Positions 9,683 to 21,390 of a stretch of 64,000 nucleotides of DNA are shown piece by piece; position 1 is the first letter of the stretch, and each line of letters begins with the position of its first letter. The translations under genes and the position numbers were made by a program. Source of the stretch: Eledone cirrhosa (taxonomy: Eukaryota; Mollusca; Cephalopoda; Octopoda; Eledonidae); contig OZ024743.1 of NCBI GenBank assembly GCA_964016885.1, positions 11,463,506 through 11,527,505 of the forward strand. Direction: 5' to 3'. Below the pieces are notes generated by a model. It worked only from the letters and a program-made list of their open reading frames with translations, was not told where the DNA came from and searched no databases.

Positions 9683-9751
9683 CCTTCTCTGAGTTCCCGC
9701 CGAGGTTAACTTTACCTTTCATCCTTACGGTCTCGATAAAATAAAGTACCC
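9683..9751 (-). mobile_element. Cephalopod tRNA-type SINE fragment
   Basis: Reverse complement of the SINE body (GCCGAGGTTAACTTTACC, TCATCCTTACGG), directly after the LINE ATT tail. Both ends of the SINE are missing. A similar SINE fragment follows the 42.6 kb LINE fragment. Confidence 0.7.
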
Positions 9752-10550
9752 ATTTTGGGGTGGGTGAAAGATATCGTCTCTTCTGAAAATGGGCATAGCT
9801 TTCATTATGTAAAATCTTTCCATTTTGCCTTATTTCTCCCTGTTTTCGGGCACTTTTTCATGGTACTCCCCGTTTGGGTTTTTAGAAGTTGGCAGGTCTA
9901 CTATTTTGTGGTCTCAGCTTGTGAAAGCTGGGCAGATCTTTTATGAGGTGCCTAGGTTATAAATGAATGTTTCTTGTGAGCTGAAGTTTTAAAAGAAATA
10001 AAGAATGACATAATTTGGTTGCTGTGGATTTGAATTCAGAATGTAAAGAGTCGTAATGAAATACTGTAATGCAATTTCATCTGATGCAATAATGATTGTC
10101 AATTCCACCACCCTTAACCACATATATAATATTGTTAAAAAGCTACACCCCAAGGATTACGTTTCATCGTTAGTTCTAGAAGGAAAAAAAAATGCCTTGA
10201 AACACGTTCCTTGGGGTCTCAACTTTACTCACTTTTCTTCTCAAAACAAGAACAAAGAACAAAAATATATTTAAAACACAAACAAAAAAGTTAACCAAAG
10301 AAGCTGCTCGAAAAATTCCCATGGGAAATAGAATGTCCACAGAATATTCTGGAGTCCCTCAAAGCACCAAAACCCAGCAACAAGTTTAATTGGAATAATT
10401 GCAGACTTGCCAACCTCTAAAAACCCAAACGGGGAGTATCATGAAAAACAGTGCCCCAAAACGGGTAGAAATAAGGCAAAATGGGCAGATTTTACACAAT
10501 GAAAGCTATAGCCATTTTCACAAGAGAAGACATCTCTCACCCACCCCAAA
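9752..10550. repeat. Inverted repeat with ~150-bp arms, ends facing inward
   Basis: The left arm (9752-9905) is largely the reverse complement of the right arm (about 10398-10550), sharing GGGGTGGGTGA, AAAATGG, CTTTCATT and ACTCCCCGTTTGGGTTTTTA in order with scattered substitutions. The edge TTGGCAGGTCT / AGACTTGCCAA of each arm faces the spacer. This could be two inverted copies of a DNA-transposon end or a foldback element. The 490-base spacer is AT-rich and holds a SINE 3' fragment. Confidence 0.7.
10021..10120 (+). mobile_element. SINE 3' fragment
   Basis: GGATTTGAATTCAGAATGTAAAG followed after some decay by CCACCACCCTTAACC matches the 3' half of the SINE family. It sits in the spacer of the inverted repeat. 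Confidence 0.5.
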
Positions 10551-10999
10551 ATCTTCCCGTCCGACAGGGAGAGTCAACAGAAAGGCTAATAGCAACATAG
10601 GTGGAATGAAATAGCTTTATTGAAGCCATATCACAATCTGTGGTTGTTGGGAGTCTATCAATTGCTACAGTACAATTAATATTGGAAATGTCAGAAAGAA
10701 GATTAAAAAAAAAAACCCGCGATAACCCAGGCAATTTACTCAATAGTTTGATGTGACATACTTAGCAATAGCCTGAGACATCCATTACAATTTATTATGA
10801 CACTCCCAGTAGCTTGATACGAAATCCTTAGTAGCCTACTTTGACATTTCATAGTGTGTTAAACTCCTGCCTATACATTAAAAGCTACTACATTAACCTA
10901 TTCATGAGAATAATTCTACTGAAATATATTACATGAATAGATTCAACAAAATAACTCAGTTTCTGGTGTTTGAATCTTAACTTAAAAGGTAGAGAAATT
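10551..10999. other. AT-rich DNA, nothing recognised
   Basis: No ORF with a recognisable domain, no repeat shared with other parts of the window and no RNA gene seen. Confidence 0.5.
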
Positions 11000-11237
11000 A
11001 TTACAGGAGGTTTTAATTTAAACATAAATATTTTTTTAGACCGATATTTACTATTATATTTTCACTGTAAAAGACCTTACATACTTATCTCTCATAATAT
11101 CGAATCTATGAGATTTTGATGTTATTTATTTTGAGTACAATACTTTAACATCAGTATGAGTAGCCAGGAACAGCCAGTTTGAACAGAAAGAGGTGAGAGA
11201 ATCGTGGCCAGATATGGCTGGTTTAAATGCTAAAGGG
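11000..11237 (-). mobile_element. piggyBac-type MITE relic
   Basis: Ends in AAATGCTAAAGGG followed by TTAA (11238-11241), the same terminus as the well-preserved MITE at 46980-47200. Internally it shares TATATTTTCACTGTAAAA, the TCTATGAGATTTTGATGTTATTTATTTTGAG region and the GGCCAGATATGGCTGG region in reverse orientation to that copy. The opposite terminus is decayed, so its limit is approximate. Confidence 0.65.
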
Positions 11238-11257
11238 TTAATAACTATATAAATATT

Positions 11258-11475
11258 GATTTCTGATTTAGGCACGAGACCAACAATTTGGGAGAGAGGA
11301 AAGTCGATTAAATTGACTTCCAGTACATTACTGGTACTTTATTTTATCGACCCCGTAAGGTTGAAAGATAAAGCTAACCTCGGCTGGATTTAAACTCAGA
11401 CCGTAAAGGGTCTAACTCTATGCCATAAAGCATGTTATCCAACGCTCCACCGATACTGCCAATCCACCGCCCTTA
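11258..11475 (+). mobile_element. Cephalopod tRNA-type SINE, near full length
   Basis: Starts TTTCTGATTTAGGCACGAGA, contains TTTATTTTATCGACCCCGTA and ends CGATACTGCCAATCCACCG. It is the longest diverged form in the window and a useful reference for the truncated copies. Confidence 0.75.
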
Positions 11476-11479
11476 CTAA

Positions 11480-12295
11480 CTACAAACTAGAAAGGTTTTC
11501 AATGATAGGAGGAAACAGTTTCAGACACATGATAGCATTTGGTATCAACCTACTATCATTGCACTGTATGACTCTCGAAAATATGTAAAATATGAAGTAA
11601 ACAAAAGTAAGAAATATTACGATTTAAATATAAAGTCATTAGCATTCGACTAATTACTAAATAACATTAAAAACAATATAAATGATAATATTTCCTGTAT
11701 ATCTAATAGTTCCTAATTAATAGAACCCAACAACATTTTTATTTAAGAATCATTCTGTTGGTTGTATGTTATGTCGTCAATATAGTTTCTTCGGTTACTA
11801 TGTGAAATACTAAACAGCTTTACAACTTTGCTATTGCCATAGTTACATCACAAGCAGTTTTGATTTTAATAGGATGGGCAATATATTTCTGGAGTACGTC
11901 GTTCTGTTTTAACCAGAATGTGTAATTAAAGGAGAGTATTATCAACGAATGTAGTAAATGACGAAAAAGAATTTCGATAACTCTTAAAATCCTGTACCAC
12001 ACGAAACTGCATTAGTTATGCATTCTTGAAAAGTAAAACAGCAGAATAACGGCATTGTATTGACAATTAAATGCTTTACTCTAATACTGGAAATTCTCAC
12101 AATGATTTGTCCACTAATTATATAATAAATTAGTAAACCTGTATTTTTTTTTTTTTAGATAATTTCCGCTAAATTATAACAGAGTTACAGAGCTATGACT
12201 TTCGCAGATCGTCAGTGTCTAAATTATATAGTAAGATACGATACATTGATAACTTACATAGCTGGAGAGAGAGAGAGAGAGAGAGAGACCAATGG
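11480..12295. other. AT-rich DNA with a short (GA)n
   Basis: No recognisable coding sequence. A GA dinucleotide run lies at about 12264-12288, just before the Penelope-like sequence on the minus strand. Confidence 0.5.
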
Positions 12296-13770
12296 TGTAG
12301 TTGGGAAATCTTCGTGTAGGCGTTTGAAATATGTATAATCCACCAAGATTACATCATCAGCGCTTGTCGTAGCACTCCATCGAGACGTCGAATGAATCCT
12401 CTGGGTCAGATTTTTTTACCCAAGCAGTATCGCTGTTAAATAGAAGGGTTCTTCGGGTGTGGTAAATTAGGTCTAGCTCTTGGTCGCTGATGGACCCGAA
12501 GGTACGGGCAAAGTTTAAGGCCTTGTCTAATAGTTGTTTCTACTTTAGGCACAAGGCCAGCAACTACCCAGTGCCTCACTGGTACTTTATTTTATCGACC
12601 CCGTAAGGATGAAAGGCAAAGTTAACCTCGGCGGGATTTGAACTCAGATCGTAAAGGGACGTAACTATGCTAGAAAGCATGGCGTCCGACCCTCTACCGA
12701 TACTAATGTCACTAACGACTAACCTATGCTGTGGGGTACATTCTTCCCCAGGGTATGATTTAGTATTTGACACCATCTGTCTGTCTCACTGCCTAACTAG
12801 CAAGAAGTCAATCTGGTTTATGTGCTCACCTGATTTGTAGGCTATTAGGTGGTTGGTAGGCTTCTTGAAGTTAGTGTTGCAAATGGTTAGTGCATTTGCA
12901 TCACAAAATTCAAAAAGTCTCACTCCTTCTTCCTTTCTTGAGCCGTAACCGTGCCCACCATGTACCCCAGTGTAACCATCCTGGTGCTATGTCTAATAGT
13001 GGTTCACTAATAGAGAGGTAAACATCGGTTATATCGAACTGGGTGAATTTAGCCCTATTCTAAGATGAGCTGTTTTTTGAACCAGGGTATAACAGATGTA
13101 TTGTTCAAACAGGCTTGTGTTGTTGATGGTTTGTGTATTTATTTAAAATATTCTGTTCTAGCTGGGTTTATGAATCTGTAGGTTGCCTGATCAGGTTTGT
13201 GATCATCCAAGGTTAGAAAAGCAGCACACTTAACTTTCTATAATTTATAGTTAGTTCATTGGTCACATCTTTAATGGAACTGCTTGTGTCAAATTTAACT
13301 TCCTGATATATATTTGTTATATTGTTCAGTATAAGTTGTTTATATTTATTTCTATCTACTTGATAGAGATTTTTCATTATGTCAGAAAAGACAAACACAT
13401 TTTTATTTTTGACGATCTAAATTTCATGTTTTTTATGAAGTTTTATTTTTTTTTAAGGGATTATGATACTTATGGAATTTAATGTTGGCAACTAAATCTA
13501 AGAGGTCTGCTTCGAAACCAGTTAAATTCTTAACTCTGAGTGAATACTTAGTTGACTTGAGTTTGAATTCTTTCAGTGGTGGTAGTGGCCATATCTCCGT
13601 CAAAAAGCAGAGCCCTCTATCTCAATCTTCCTACTACATCCTCCACTTTCTTGAGAAACATTTTGGAGGAGGAGAAGTTTGTTGGAGTTGGTATAATCTT
13701 GGTCTTTGCTACAAAAAATGCGCTGGGAGCAATATGTATATGTAGAATATCCGCCGCAGATAAAAGGTCA
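12296..13770 (-). pseudogene. Penelope-like element reverse transcriptase, broken and with nested insertion
   Basis: Read on the minus strand in several frames. The order matches a PLE-type RT recalled from corals and molluscs: a FLKKVEDVVGRLR segment near 13.65 kb, NVFVFSDIMKNLYQVDRNKY near 13.38 kb, LDDHKPDQATYRFINPART near 13.2 kb, SVIPWFKK, then FTQFDITDVYLSISEPLLD (motif A region) at about 12994-13060. The sequence resumes left of 12534 as KALNFARTFGSISDQELDL and TLLFNSDTAWVKK. In-frame stops and frame changes make it inactive. The catalytic motif C and GIY-YIG parts are not seen here. Its N-terminal half is carried in the downstream tandem units. Confidence 0.7.
12534..12993. mobile_element. 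Nested SINE (+) joined to RTE endonuclease fragment (-) inside the PLE
   Basis: 12534-12718 is a plus-strand SINE (TTTCTACTTTAGGCACAAGG onward). 12719-12993 reads on the minus strand as an RTE/BovB-like endonuclease segment: GGHGYGSRKEEGVRLFEFCD, NTNFKKPTNHLIAYKSG, QIDFLLVR and later PGEECTPQHRLVVSD. The block is flanked by near-identical 13-base copies, TGTCTAATAGTTG on the left and TGTCTAATAGTGG on the right, and its removal makes the PLE frame continuous across the join. One insertion event carrying both parts is the simplest reading. Confidence 0.75.
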
Positions 13771-13924
13771 AGGAACCGCTACTTCACAATACAATGGTGG
13801 TCATAACTGGACTCCGAAAACCAAGGTCGTGCATGATAAGTTTATGATCTTTAATATAAACTAAATAAACTCTCTTTTACTAGATTGAGTACTGTTTTTC
13901 CTTGACCTTATATCTACAGATATC

Positions 13925-14008
<84 letters not shown>

Positions 14009-14820
14009 GTATATGTGTGTATGTGGGTGGGGTGGGGGCTGTATTTATATAATCTTAAATCCGTTTTTCATGCTGGCATGTGTTGGCCAGGTTGTCACAC
14101 TACCAGTGTTGGATAGCCATATCTTGCTCATATATTTCATGTGTTATAGATTCTATAGCTTGATGCTCTTCTTAGCAGCAACGACTTTACAGAGTGGATT
14201 TGGTGCATTTTAATGTGGCACCAACACTACCTCATTATAACACAAGTTCGCTCATTTTGTCTCCTTGACCAGGCTAAGGGGTGGACAGTGATGGATGTGG
14301 GTTGTAAGATGAGAGGAGGGAGAGCTACGTTGAAAAACACCCAGTCCACCGGAGTCGTGATAAAATGATCTCAGTACACGCTGTAAAGTGGTTGGCATTA
14401 GGAAGGACATCCAGCTGTAGCAAACAAGCTAAACACAGAACGCATGAGCAAGATGTAGTCACCTGACCCGTCTACTCTCTCAGAACGTGACATCCCGTCT
14501 AACCGATTCAATGATGGAAAATGGACATCAAACGGGCGGGTGGTGGTGGGGTGGGGGAGGATACATACACGCCCACACACACATATATATAAAAGTTTAT
14601 AAAAAATATATCAGCAGGGGGTATTTAGTCATATAGACAGGGAGTATTTCTACATAAACACTACAATATATAAACAGCATAATGATATATATTACATATG
14701 TAGTTTATGATAAATGTTTCCAGAAAATCTGGCAGCACACACATTCAAGTGACTTGACTACAGATCATCCTTCAATCACCCCCATCGCTCTCTGTGGAGT
14801 ATTGACCACTCTCCACCATT

Positions 14821-15715
14821 GTACCCGACCTGGGGCTGCTCTCGCCACTCCACTCCGAGTATAGACCATTGACCACTCTCCACCATTGTACCCGACATGG
14901 GGCTGCTCTCGCCACTCCACTCCGAGTATAGACCATTGACCACTCTCCACCATTGTACCCGACATGGGGCTGCTCTCTCCACTCCACTCCGAGTATAGAC
15001 CATTGACCACTCTCCACCATTGTACCCGACATGGGGCTGCTCTCGCCACTCCACTCCGAGTATAGACCATTGACCACTCTCCACCATTGTACCCGACATG
15101 GGGCTGCTCTCTCCACTCCACTCCGAGTATAGACCATTGACCACTCTCCACCATTGTACCCGACATGGGGCTGCTCTCGCCACTCCACTCCGAGTATAGA
15201 CCATTGACCACTCTCCACCATTGTACCCGACATGGGGCTGCTCTCTACACTCCACTCCGAGTATAGACCATTGACCACTCTCCACCATTGTACCCGACAT
15301 GGGGCTGCTCTCTCCACTCCACTCCGAGTATAGACCATTGACCACTCTCCACCATTGTACCCGACATGGGGCTGCTCTCGCCACTCCACTCCGAGTATAG
15401 ACCATTGACCACTCTCCACCATTGTACCCGACATGGGGCTGCTCTCTCCACTCCACTCCGAGTATAGACCATTGACCACTCTCCACCATTGTACCCGACA
15501 TGGGGCTGCTCTCTCCACTCCACTCCGAGTATAGACCATTGACCACTCTCCACCATTGTACCCGACATGGGGCTGCTCTCTCCACTCCACTCCGAGTATA
15601 GACCATTGACCACTCTCCACCATTGTACCCGACATGGGGCTGCTCTCTCCACTCCACTCCGAGTATAGACCATTGACCACTCTCCACCATCGTACCCGAC
15701 ATGGGGCTGCTCTCG
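14821..15715. repeat. 67-bp minisatellite, 13 units (unit A)
   Basis: The landmark GTACCCGAC recurs every 67 bases from 14821 to 15692, exactly 13 periods, ending with a partial unit. Units differ mainly at one site (CTCGCC versus CTCTCC). All three minus-strand frames are largely open because the monomer has no stop in any phase; this produces long 67-residue-repeat ORFs that I do not regard as genes. Confidence 0.95.
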
Positions 15716-15798
15716 CTACCTCTGTTGGCTTCCAGATGCAATGAAACAAATACCTCCAATAGATATGAACTCATAACCCATAAGCTGGTAGTCTAAAG

Positions 15799-15972
15799 CA
15801 GCGATCGCCAACCAGCGGTCTGTGGACCACTGGTGGTCCGAGAGAAATGTTGGTGGTCCGCAGAAAAATGTTAATGTATTTATCTTTTTTTTTTTAAATC
15901 ATATTAGTAATCCGCGGGATTTAAAATTATGAATTTAGTGGTCCGTGAGGTCTGAAAGTTTGGCGACCTCTG
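15799..15972. mobile_element. hAT-type MITE (unit A)
   Basis: 174 bp, termini CAGCGATCGCCAACC and its imperfect complement GTTTGGCGACCTCTG, flanked by a perfect 8-bp duplication GTCTAAAG. Eight-base target duplication and CAG ends fit the hAT superfamily. Too short to code for a transposase. Confidence 0.85.
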
Positions 15973-17454
15973 GTCTAAAGTATTGTTCACTCAGTTATTT
16001 GGGGATATGGAATGTATATAAAGAGCATTAAATCTTTTATTTTTATTTTATTTTATTTTATTTTATTTTATTTTATTTTATTTTATTTTATTTTATTTTG
16101 TTCCTTTATAAATCATATGATAACTATGCCTTATAACTATGCCTTATCTCACTTCCCCGAACCACTGCTTCTTTAACTACGCTTGATAACTGGAGCAAAC
16201 AACTTACACGGTGAACATTAAAGTAAATTCTGTAAAGAGTAACTTTCCATAAAGATCATCACTGAAATGTAATGATTAAAGTGTTAGCCATGTCATGATT
16301 ATTCTTCATGTGATTGAATACGACAAAATATGTTTAAATAATTTCTAATTTAGGAACAAAGCCAACAATTTGAGGTGAAGGGAAAGTCAATTACATCGAG
16401 CCCAGTACATGACTGGTACTTTATTTTATCAACCTTGAAAAATGAAAGGCAAAGTTGACCTTGGCAGGATTTTAACTCAGATCGTAAAGGCAGCGCCGGA
16501 TTTAGGACAAATGAGGCTCTGTGCTAGTTAAGTTATGATGCCCCTTATTTGGACCCTGAAGGAGGTAAAAACATTTTTTGTCAAGAAGGTCTAGGATGAG
16601 CTGTTTTTTTAACCAGGGTATAACAGATGTATTGTTCAAACAGGCTTGTGTTGTTGATGGTTTGTGTATTTATTTAAAATATTCTGTCCTAGTTGGGTTT
16701 ATGAATCTGTAGGTTGCCTGATCAGGTTTGTGATCATCCAAGGTTAGAAAAGCAGCACACTTAACTTTCTATAATTTATAGTTAGTTCATTGGTCACATC
16801 TTTAATGGAACTGCTTGTGTCAAATTTAACTTCCTGATATATATTTGTTATATTGTTCAGTATAAGTTGTTTATATTTATTTCTATCTACTTGATAGAGA
16901 TTTTTCATTATGTCAGAAAAGACAAACACATTTTTATTTTTGACGATCTAAATTTCATGTTTTTTATGAAGTTTTATTTTTTTTTAAGGGATTATGATAC
17001 TTATGGAATTTAATGTTGGCAACTAAATCTAAGAGGTCTGCTTCGAAACCAGTTAAATTCTTAACTCTGAGTGAATACTTAGTTGACTTGAGTTTGAATT
17101 CTTTCAGTGGTGGTAGTGGCCATATCTCCGTCAAAAAGCAGAGCCCTTTATCTCAATCTTCCTACTACATCCTCCACTTTCTTGAGAAACATTTTGGAGG
17201 AGGAGAAGTTTGTTGGAGTTGGTATAATCTTGGTCTTTGCTACAAAAAATGCGCTGGGAGCAATATGTATATGTAGAATATCCGCCGCAGATAAAAGGTC
17301 AAGGAACCGCTACTTCACAATACAAAGGTGGTCATAACTGGACTCCGAAAACCAAGGTCGTGCATAAGTTTATGATCTTTAATATAAACTAAATAAACTC
17401 TCTTTTACTAGATTGAGTACTGTTTTTCCTTGACCTTATATCTACAGATATCCT

Positions 17455-17485
<31 letters not shown>

Positions 17486-18292
17486 TATGTGTGTGTGGGT
17501 GGGGTGGAGGCTGTATTTATATAATCTTAAATCCGTTTTTCATGCTGGCATGTGTTGGCCAGGTTGTCACACTACCAGTGTTGGATAGCCATATCTTGCT
17601 CATATATTTCATGTGTTATAGATTCTATAGCTTGATGCTCTTCTTAGCAGCAACAACTTTACAGAGTGGATTTGGTGCATTTTAATGTGGCACCAACACT
17701 ACCTCATTATAACACAAGTCCGCTCATTTTGTCTCCTTGACCAGGCTGAGGGGTGGACAGTGATGGATGTGGGTTGTAAGATGAGAGGAGGGAGAGCTAC
17801 GTTGAAAAACACCCAGTCCACCAGAGTCGTGATAAAATGACCTCAGTACACGCTGTAAAGTGGTTGGCATTAGGAAGGACATCCAGCTGTAGCAAACAAG
17901 CTAAACACAGAACGCATGAGCAAGATGTAGTCACCTGACCCGTCTACTCTCTCAGAACGTGACATCCCGTCTAACCGATTCAATGATGGAAAATGGACAT
18001 CAAACGGGCGGGTGGTGGTGGGGTGGGGGAGGATACATACACGCCCACACACACATATATATAAAAGTTTATAAAAAATATATCAGCAGGGGGTATTTAG
18101 TCATATAGACAGGGAGTATTTCTACATAAACACTACAATATATAAACAGCATAATGATATATATTACATATGTAGTTTATGATAAATGTTTCCAGAAAAT
18201 CTGGCAGCACACACATTCAAGTGACTTGACTACAGATCATCCTTCAGTCACCCCCATCGCTCTCTGTGGAGTATTGACCACTCTCCACCATT

Positions 18293-18786
18293 GTACCCGA
18301 CCTGGGGCTGCTCTCGCCACTCCACTCCGAGTATAGACCATTGACCACTCTCCACCATTGTACCCGACATGGGGCTGCTCTCGCCACTCCACTCCGAGTA
18401 TAGACCATTGACCACTCTCCACCATTGTACCCGACATGGGGCTGCTCTCGCCACTCCACTCCGAGTATAGACCATTGACCACTCTCCACCATTGTACCCG
18501 ACATGGGGCTGCTCTCTCCACTCCACTCCGAGTATAGACCATTGACCACTCTCCACCATTGTACCCGACATGGGGCTGCTCTCTCCACTCCACTCCGAGT
18601 ATAGACCATTGACCACTCTCCACCATTGTACCCGACATGGGGCTGCTCTCTCCACTCCACTCCGAGTATAGACCATTGACCACTCTCCACCATTGTACCC
18701 GACATGGGGCTGCTCTCTCCACTCCACTCCGAGTATAGACCATTGACCACTCTCCACCATCGTACCCGACCTGGGGCTGCTCTCGC
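18293..18786. repeat. 67-bp minisatellite, 7 units (unit B)
   Basis: Same monomer as in unit A; 469 bases between first and last landmark give exactly 7 periods. Confidence 0.95.
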
Positions 18787-18868
18787 TACCTCAGTTGGCT
18801 TCCAGATGCAATGAAACAAATACCTCCAATAGATATGAACTCATAACCCATAAGCTGGTAGTCTAAAG

Positions 18869-19042
18869 CAGCGATCTCCAACCAGTGGTCTGTGGACCAC
18901 TGGTGGTCCGAGAGAAATGTTGGTGGTCCGCAGAAAAATGTTAATGTATTTATCTTTTTTTTTTAAAATCATATTAGTAATCCGCGGGATTTAAAATTAT
19001 GAATTTAGTGGTCCGTGAGGTCTGAAAGTTTGGCGACCTCTG
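18869..19042. mobile_element. hAT-type MITE (unit B)
   Basis: Duplicate of the unit A MITE with the same flanking GTCTAAAG, so it was copied with the unit rather than inserted independently. Confidence 0.85.
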
Positions 19043-20530
19043 GTCTAAAGTATTGTTCACTCAGTTATTTGGGGATATGGAATGTATATAAAGAGCATTA
19101 AATCTTTTATTTTTATTTTATTTTATTTTATTTTATTTTATTTTATTTTATTTTATTTTATTTTATTTTATTTTGTCCCTTTATAAATCATATGATAACT
19201 ATGCCTTATAACTATGCCTTATCTCACTTCCCCGAACCACCGCTTCTTTAACTACGCTTGATAACTGGAGCAAACAACTTACACGGTGAACATTAAAGTA
19301 AATTCTGTAAAGAGTAACTTTCCATAAAGATCATCACTGAAATGTAATGATTAAAGTGTTAGCCATGTCATGATTATTCTTCATGTGATTGAATACGACA
19401 AAATATGTTTAAATAATTTCTAATTTAGGAACAAAGCCAACAATTTGAGGTGAAGGGAAAGTCAATTACATCGAGCCCAGTACATGACTGGTACTTTATT
19501 TTATCAACCTTGAAAAATGAAAGGCAAAGTTGACCTTGGCAGGATTTTAACTCAGATCGTAAAGGCAGCGCCGGATTTAGGACAAATGAGGCTCTGTGCT
19601 AGTTAAGTTATGATGCCCCTTATTTGGACCCTGAAGGAGGTAAAAACATTTTTTGTCAAGAAGGTCTAGGATGAGCTGTTTTTTTAACCAGGGTATAACA
19701 GATGTATTGTTCAAACAGGCTTGTGTTGTTGATGGTTTGTGTATTTATTTAAAATATTCTGTCCTAGTTGGGTTTATGAATCTGTAGGTTGCCTGATTAG
19801 GTTTGTGATCATCCAAGGTTAGAAAAGCAGCACACTTAAGTTTCTATAATTTATAGTTAGTTCATTGGTCACATCTTTAATGGAACTGCTTGTGTCAAAT
19901 TTAACTTCCTGATATATATTTGTTATATTGTTCAGTATAAGTTGTTTATATTTATTTCTATCTACTTGATAGAGATTTTTCATTATGTCAGAAAAGACAA
20001 ACACATTTTTATTTTTGACGATCTAAATTTCATGTTTTTTATGAAGTTTTATTTTTTTTTAAGGGATTATGATACTTATGGAATTTAATGTTGGCAACTA
20101 AATCTAAGAGGTCTGCTTCGAAACCAGTTAAATTCTTAACTCTGAGTGAATACTTAGTTGACTTGAGTTTGAATTCTTTCAGTGGTGGTAGTGGCCATAT
20201 CTCCGTCAAAAAGCAGAGCCCTTTATCTCAATCTTCCTACTACATCCTCCACTTTCTTGAGAAACATTTTGGAGGAGGAGAAGTTTGTTGGAGTTGGTAT
20301 AATCTTGGTCTTTGCTACAAAAAATGCGCTGGGAGCAATATGTATATGTAGAATATCCGCCGCAGATAAAAGGTCAAGGAACCGCTACTTCACAATACAA
20401 AGGTGGTCATAACTGGACTCCGAAAACCAAGGTCGTGCATGATAAGTTTATGATCTTTAATATAAACTAAATAAACTCTCTTTTACTAGATTGAGTACTG
20501 TTTTTCCTTGACCTTATATCTACAGATATC

Positions 20531-20583
<53 letters not shown>

Positions 20584-21390
20584 TATGTGTGTGTGGGTGG
20601 GGTGGAGGCTGTATTTATATAATCTTAAATCCGTTTTTCATGCTGGCATGTGTTGGCCAGGTTGTCACACTACCAGTGTTGGATAGCCATATCTTGCTCA
20701 TATATTTCATGTGTTATAGATTCTATAGCTTGATGCTCTTCTTAGCAGCAACAACTTTACAGAGTGGATTTGGTGCATTTTAATGTGGCACCAACACTAC
20801 CTCATTATAACACAAGTCCGCTCATTTTGTCTCCTTGACCAGGCTGAGGGGTGGACAGTGATGGATGTGGGTTGTAAGATGAGAGGAGGGAGAGCTACGT
20901 TGAAAAACACCCAGTCCACCAGAGTCGTGATAAAATGACCTCAGTACACGCTGTAAAGTGGTTGGCATTAGGAAGGACATCCAGCTGTAGCAAACAAGCT
21001 AAACACAGAACGCATGAGCAAGATGTAGTCACCTGACCCGTCTACTCTCTCAGAACGTGACATCCCGTCTAACCGATTCAATGATGGAAAATGGACATCA
21101 AACGGGCGGGTGGTGGTGGGGTGGGGGAGGATACATACACGCCCACACACACATATATATAAAAGTTTATAAAAAATATATCAGCAGGGGGTATTTAGTC
21201 ATATAGACAGGGAGTATTTCTACATAAACACTACAATATATAAACAGCATAATGATATATATTACATATGTAGTTTATGATAAATGTTTCCAGAAAATCT
21301 GGCAGCACACACATTCAAGTGACTTGACTACAGATCATCCTTCAGTCACCCCCATCGCTCTCTGTGGAGTATTGACCACTCTCCACCATT

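Larger units (their letters stand above)
13064..16594 (+). repeat. Tandem segmental unit A (3531 bp)
   Basis: First of three long direct repeats. Contents in order: N-terminal PLE fragment (minus), a (CA)n tract of about 78 bases from 13927, SINE-tail-like pieces near 14060 and 14395, the 67-bp VNTR, a 174-bp hAT MITE, a (TTTTA)n tract near 16038, a SINE left part (16348-16490) and the left end of another hAT-like element from 16491. The start abuts PLE sequence that belongs with it, so A is the parental position. Confidence 0.9.
16595..19669 (+). repeat. Tandem segmental unit B (3075 bp)
   Basis: Near-identical to units A and C outside the microsatellites. It is shorter chiefly because its VNTR has 7 repeats and its (CA)n is short. 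The join to unit A is within ...AAGGTCTAG / GATGAGCTG, where a hAT-like left end meets PLE sequence. B and C share several substitutions against A. Confidence 0.9.

Noticed and set aside
13482..13806. Plus-strand ORFs of 76-87 codons, recurring in units B and C
   Set aside because: Antisense to the Penelope-like coding remnant; repetition is due to the tandem duplication.
13902..14213. Thr-His repeat ORF
   Set aside because: Translation of a (CA)n microsatellite.
14772..15774. Minus-strand ORFs of 325 and 332 codons
   Set aside because: They are translations of the 67-bp minisatellite; every frame is open and the sequence has no domain.
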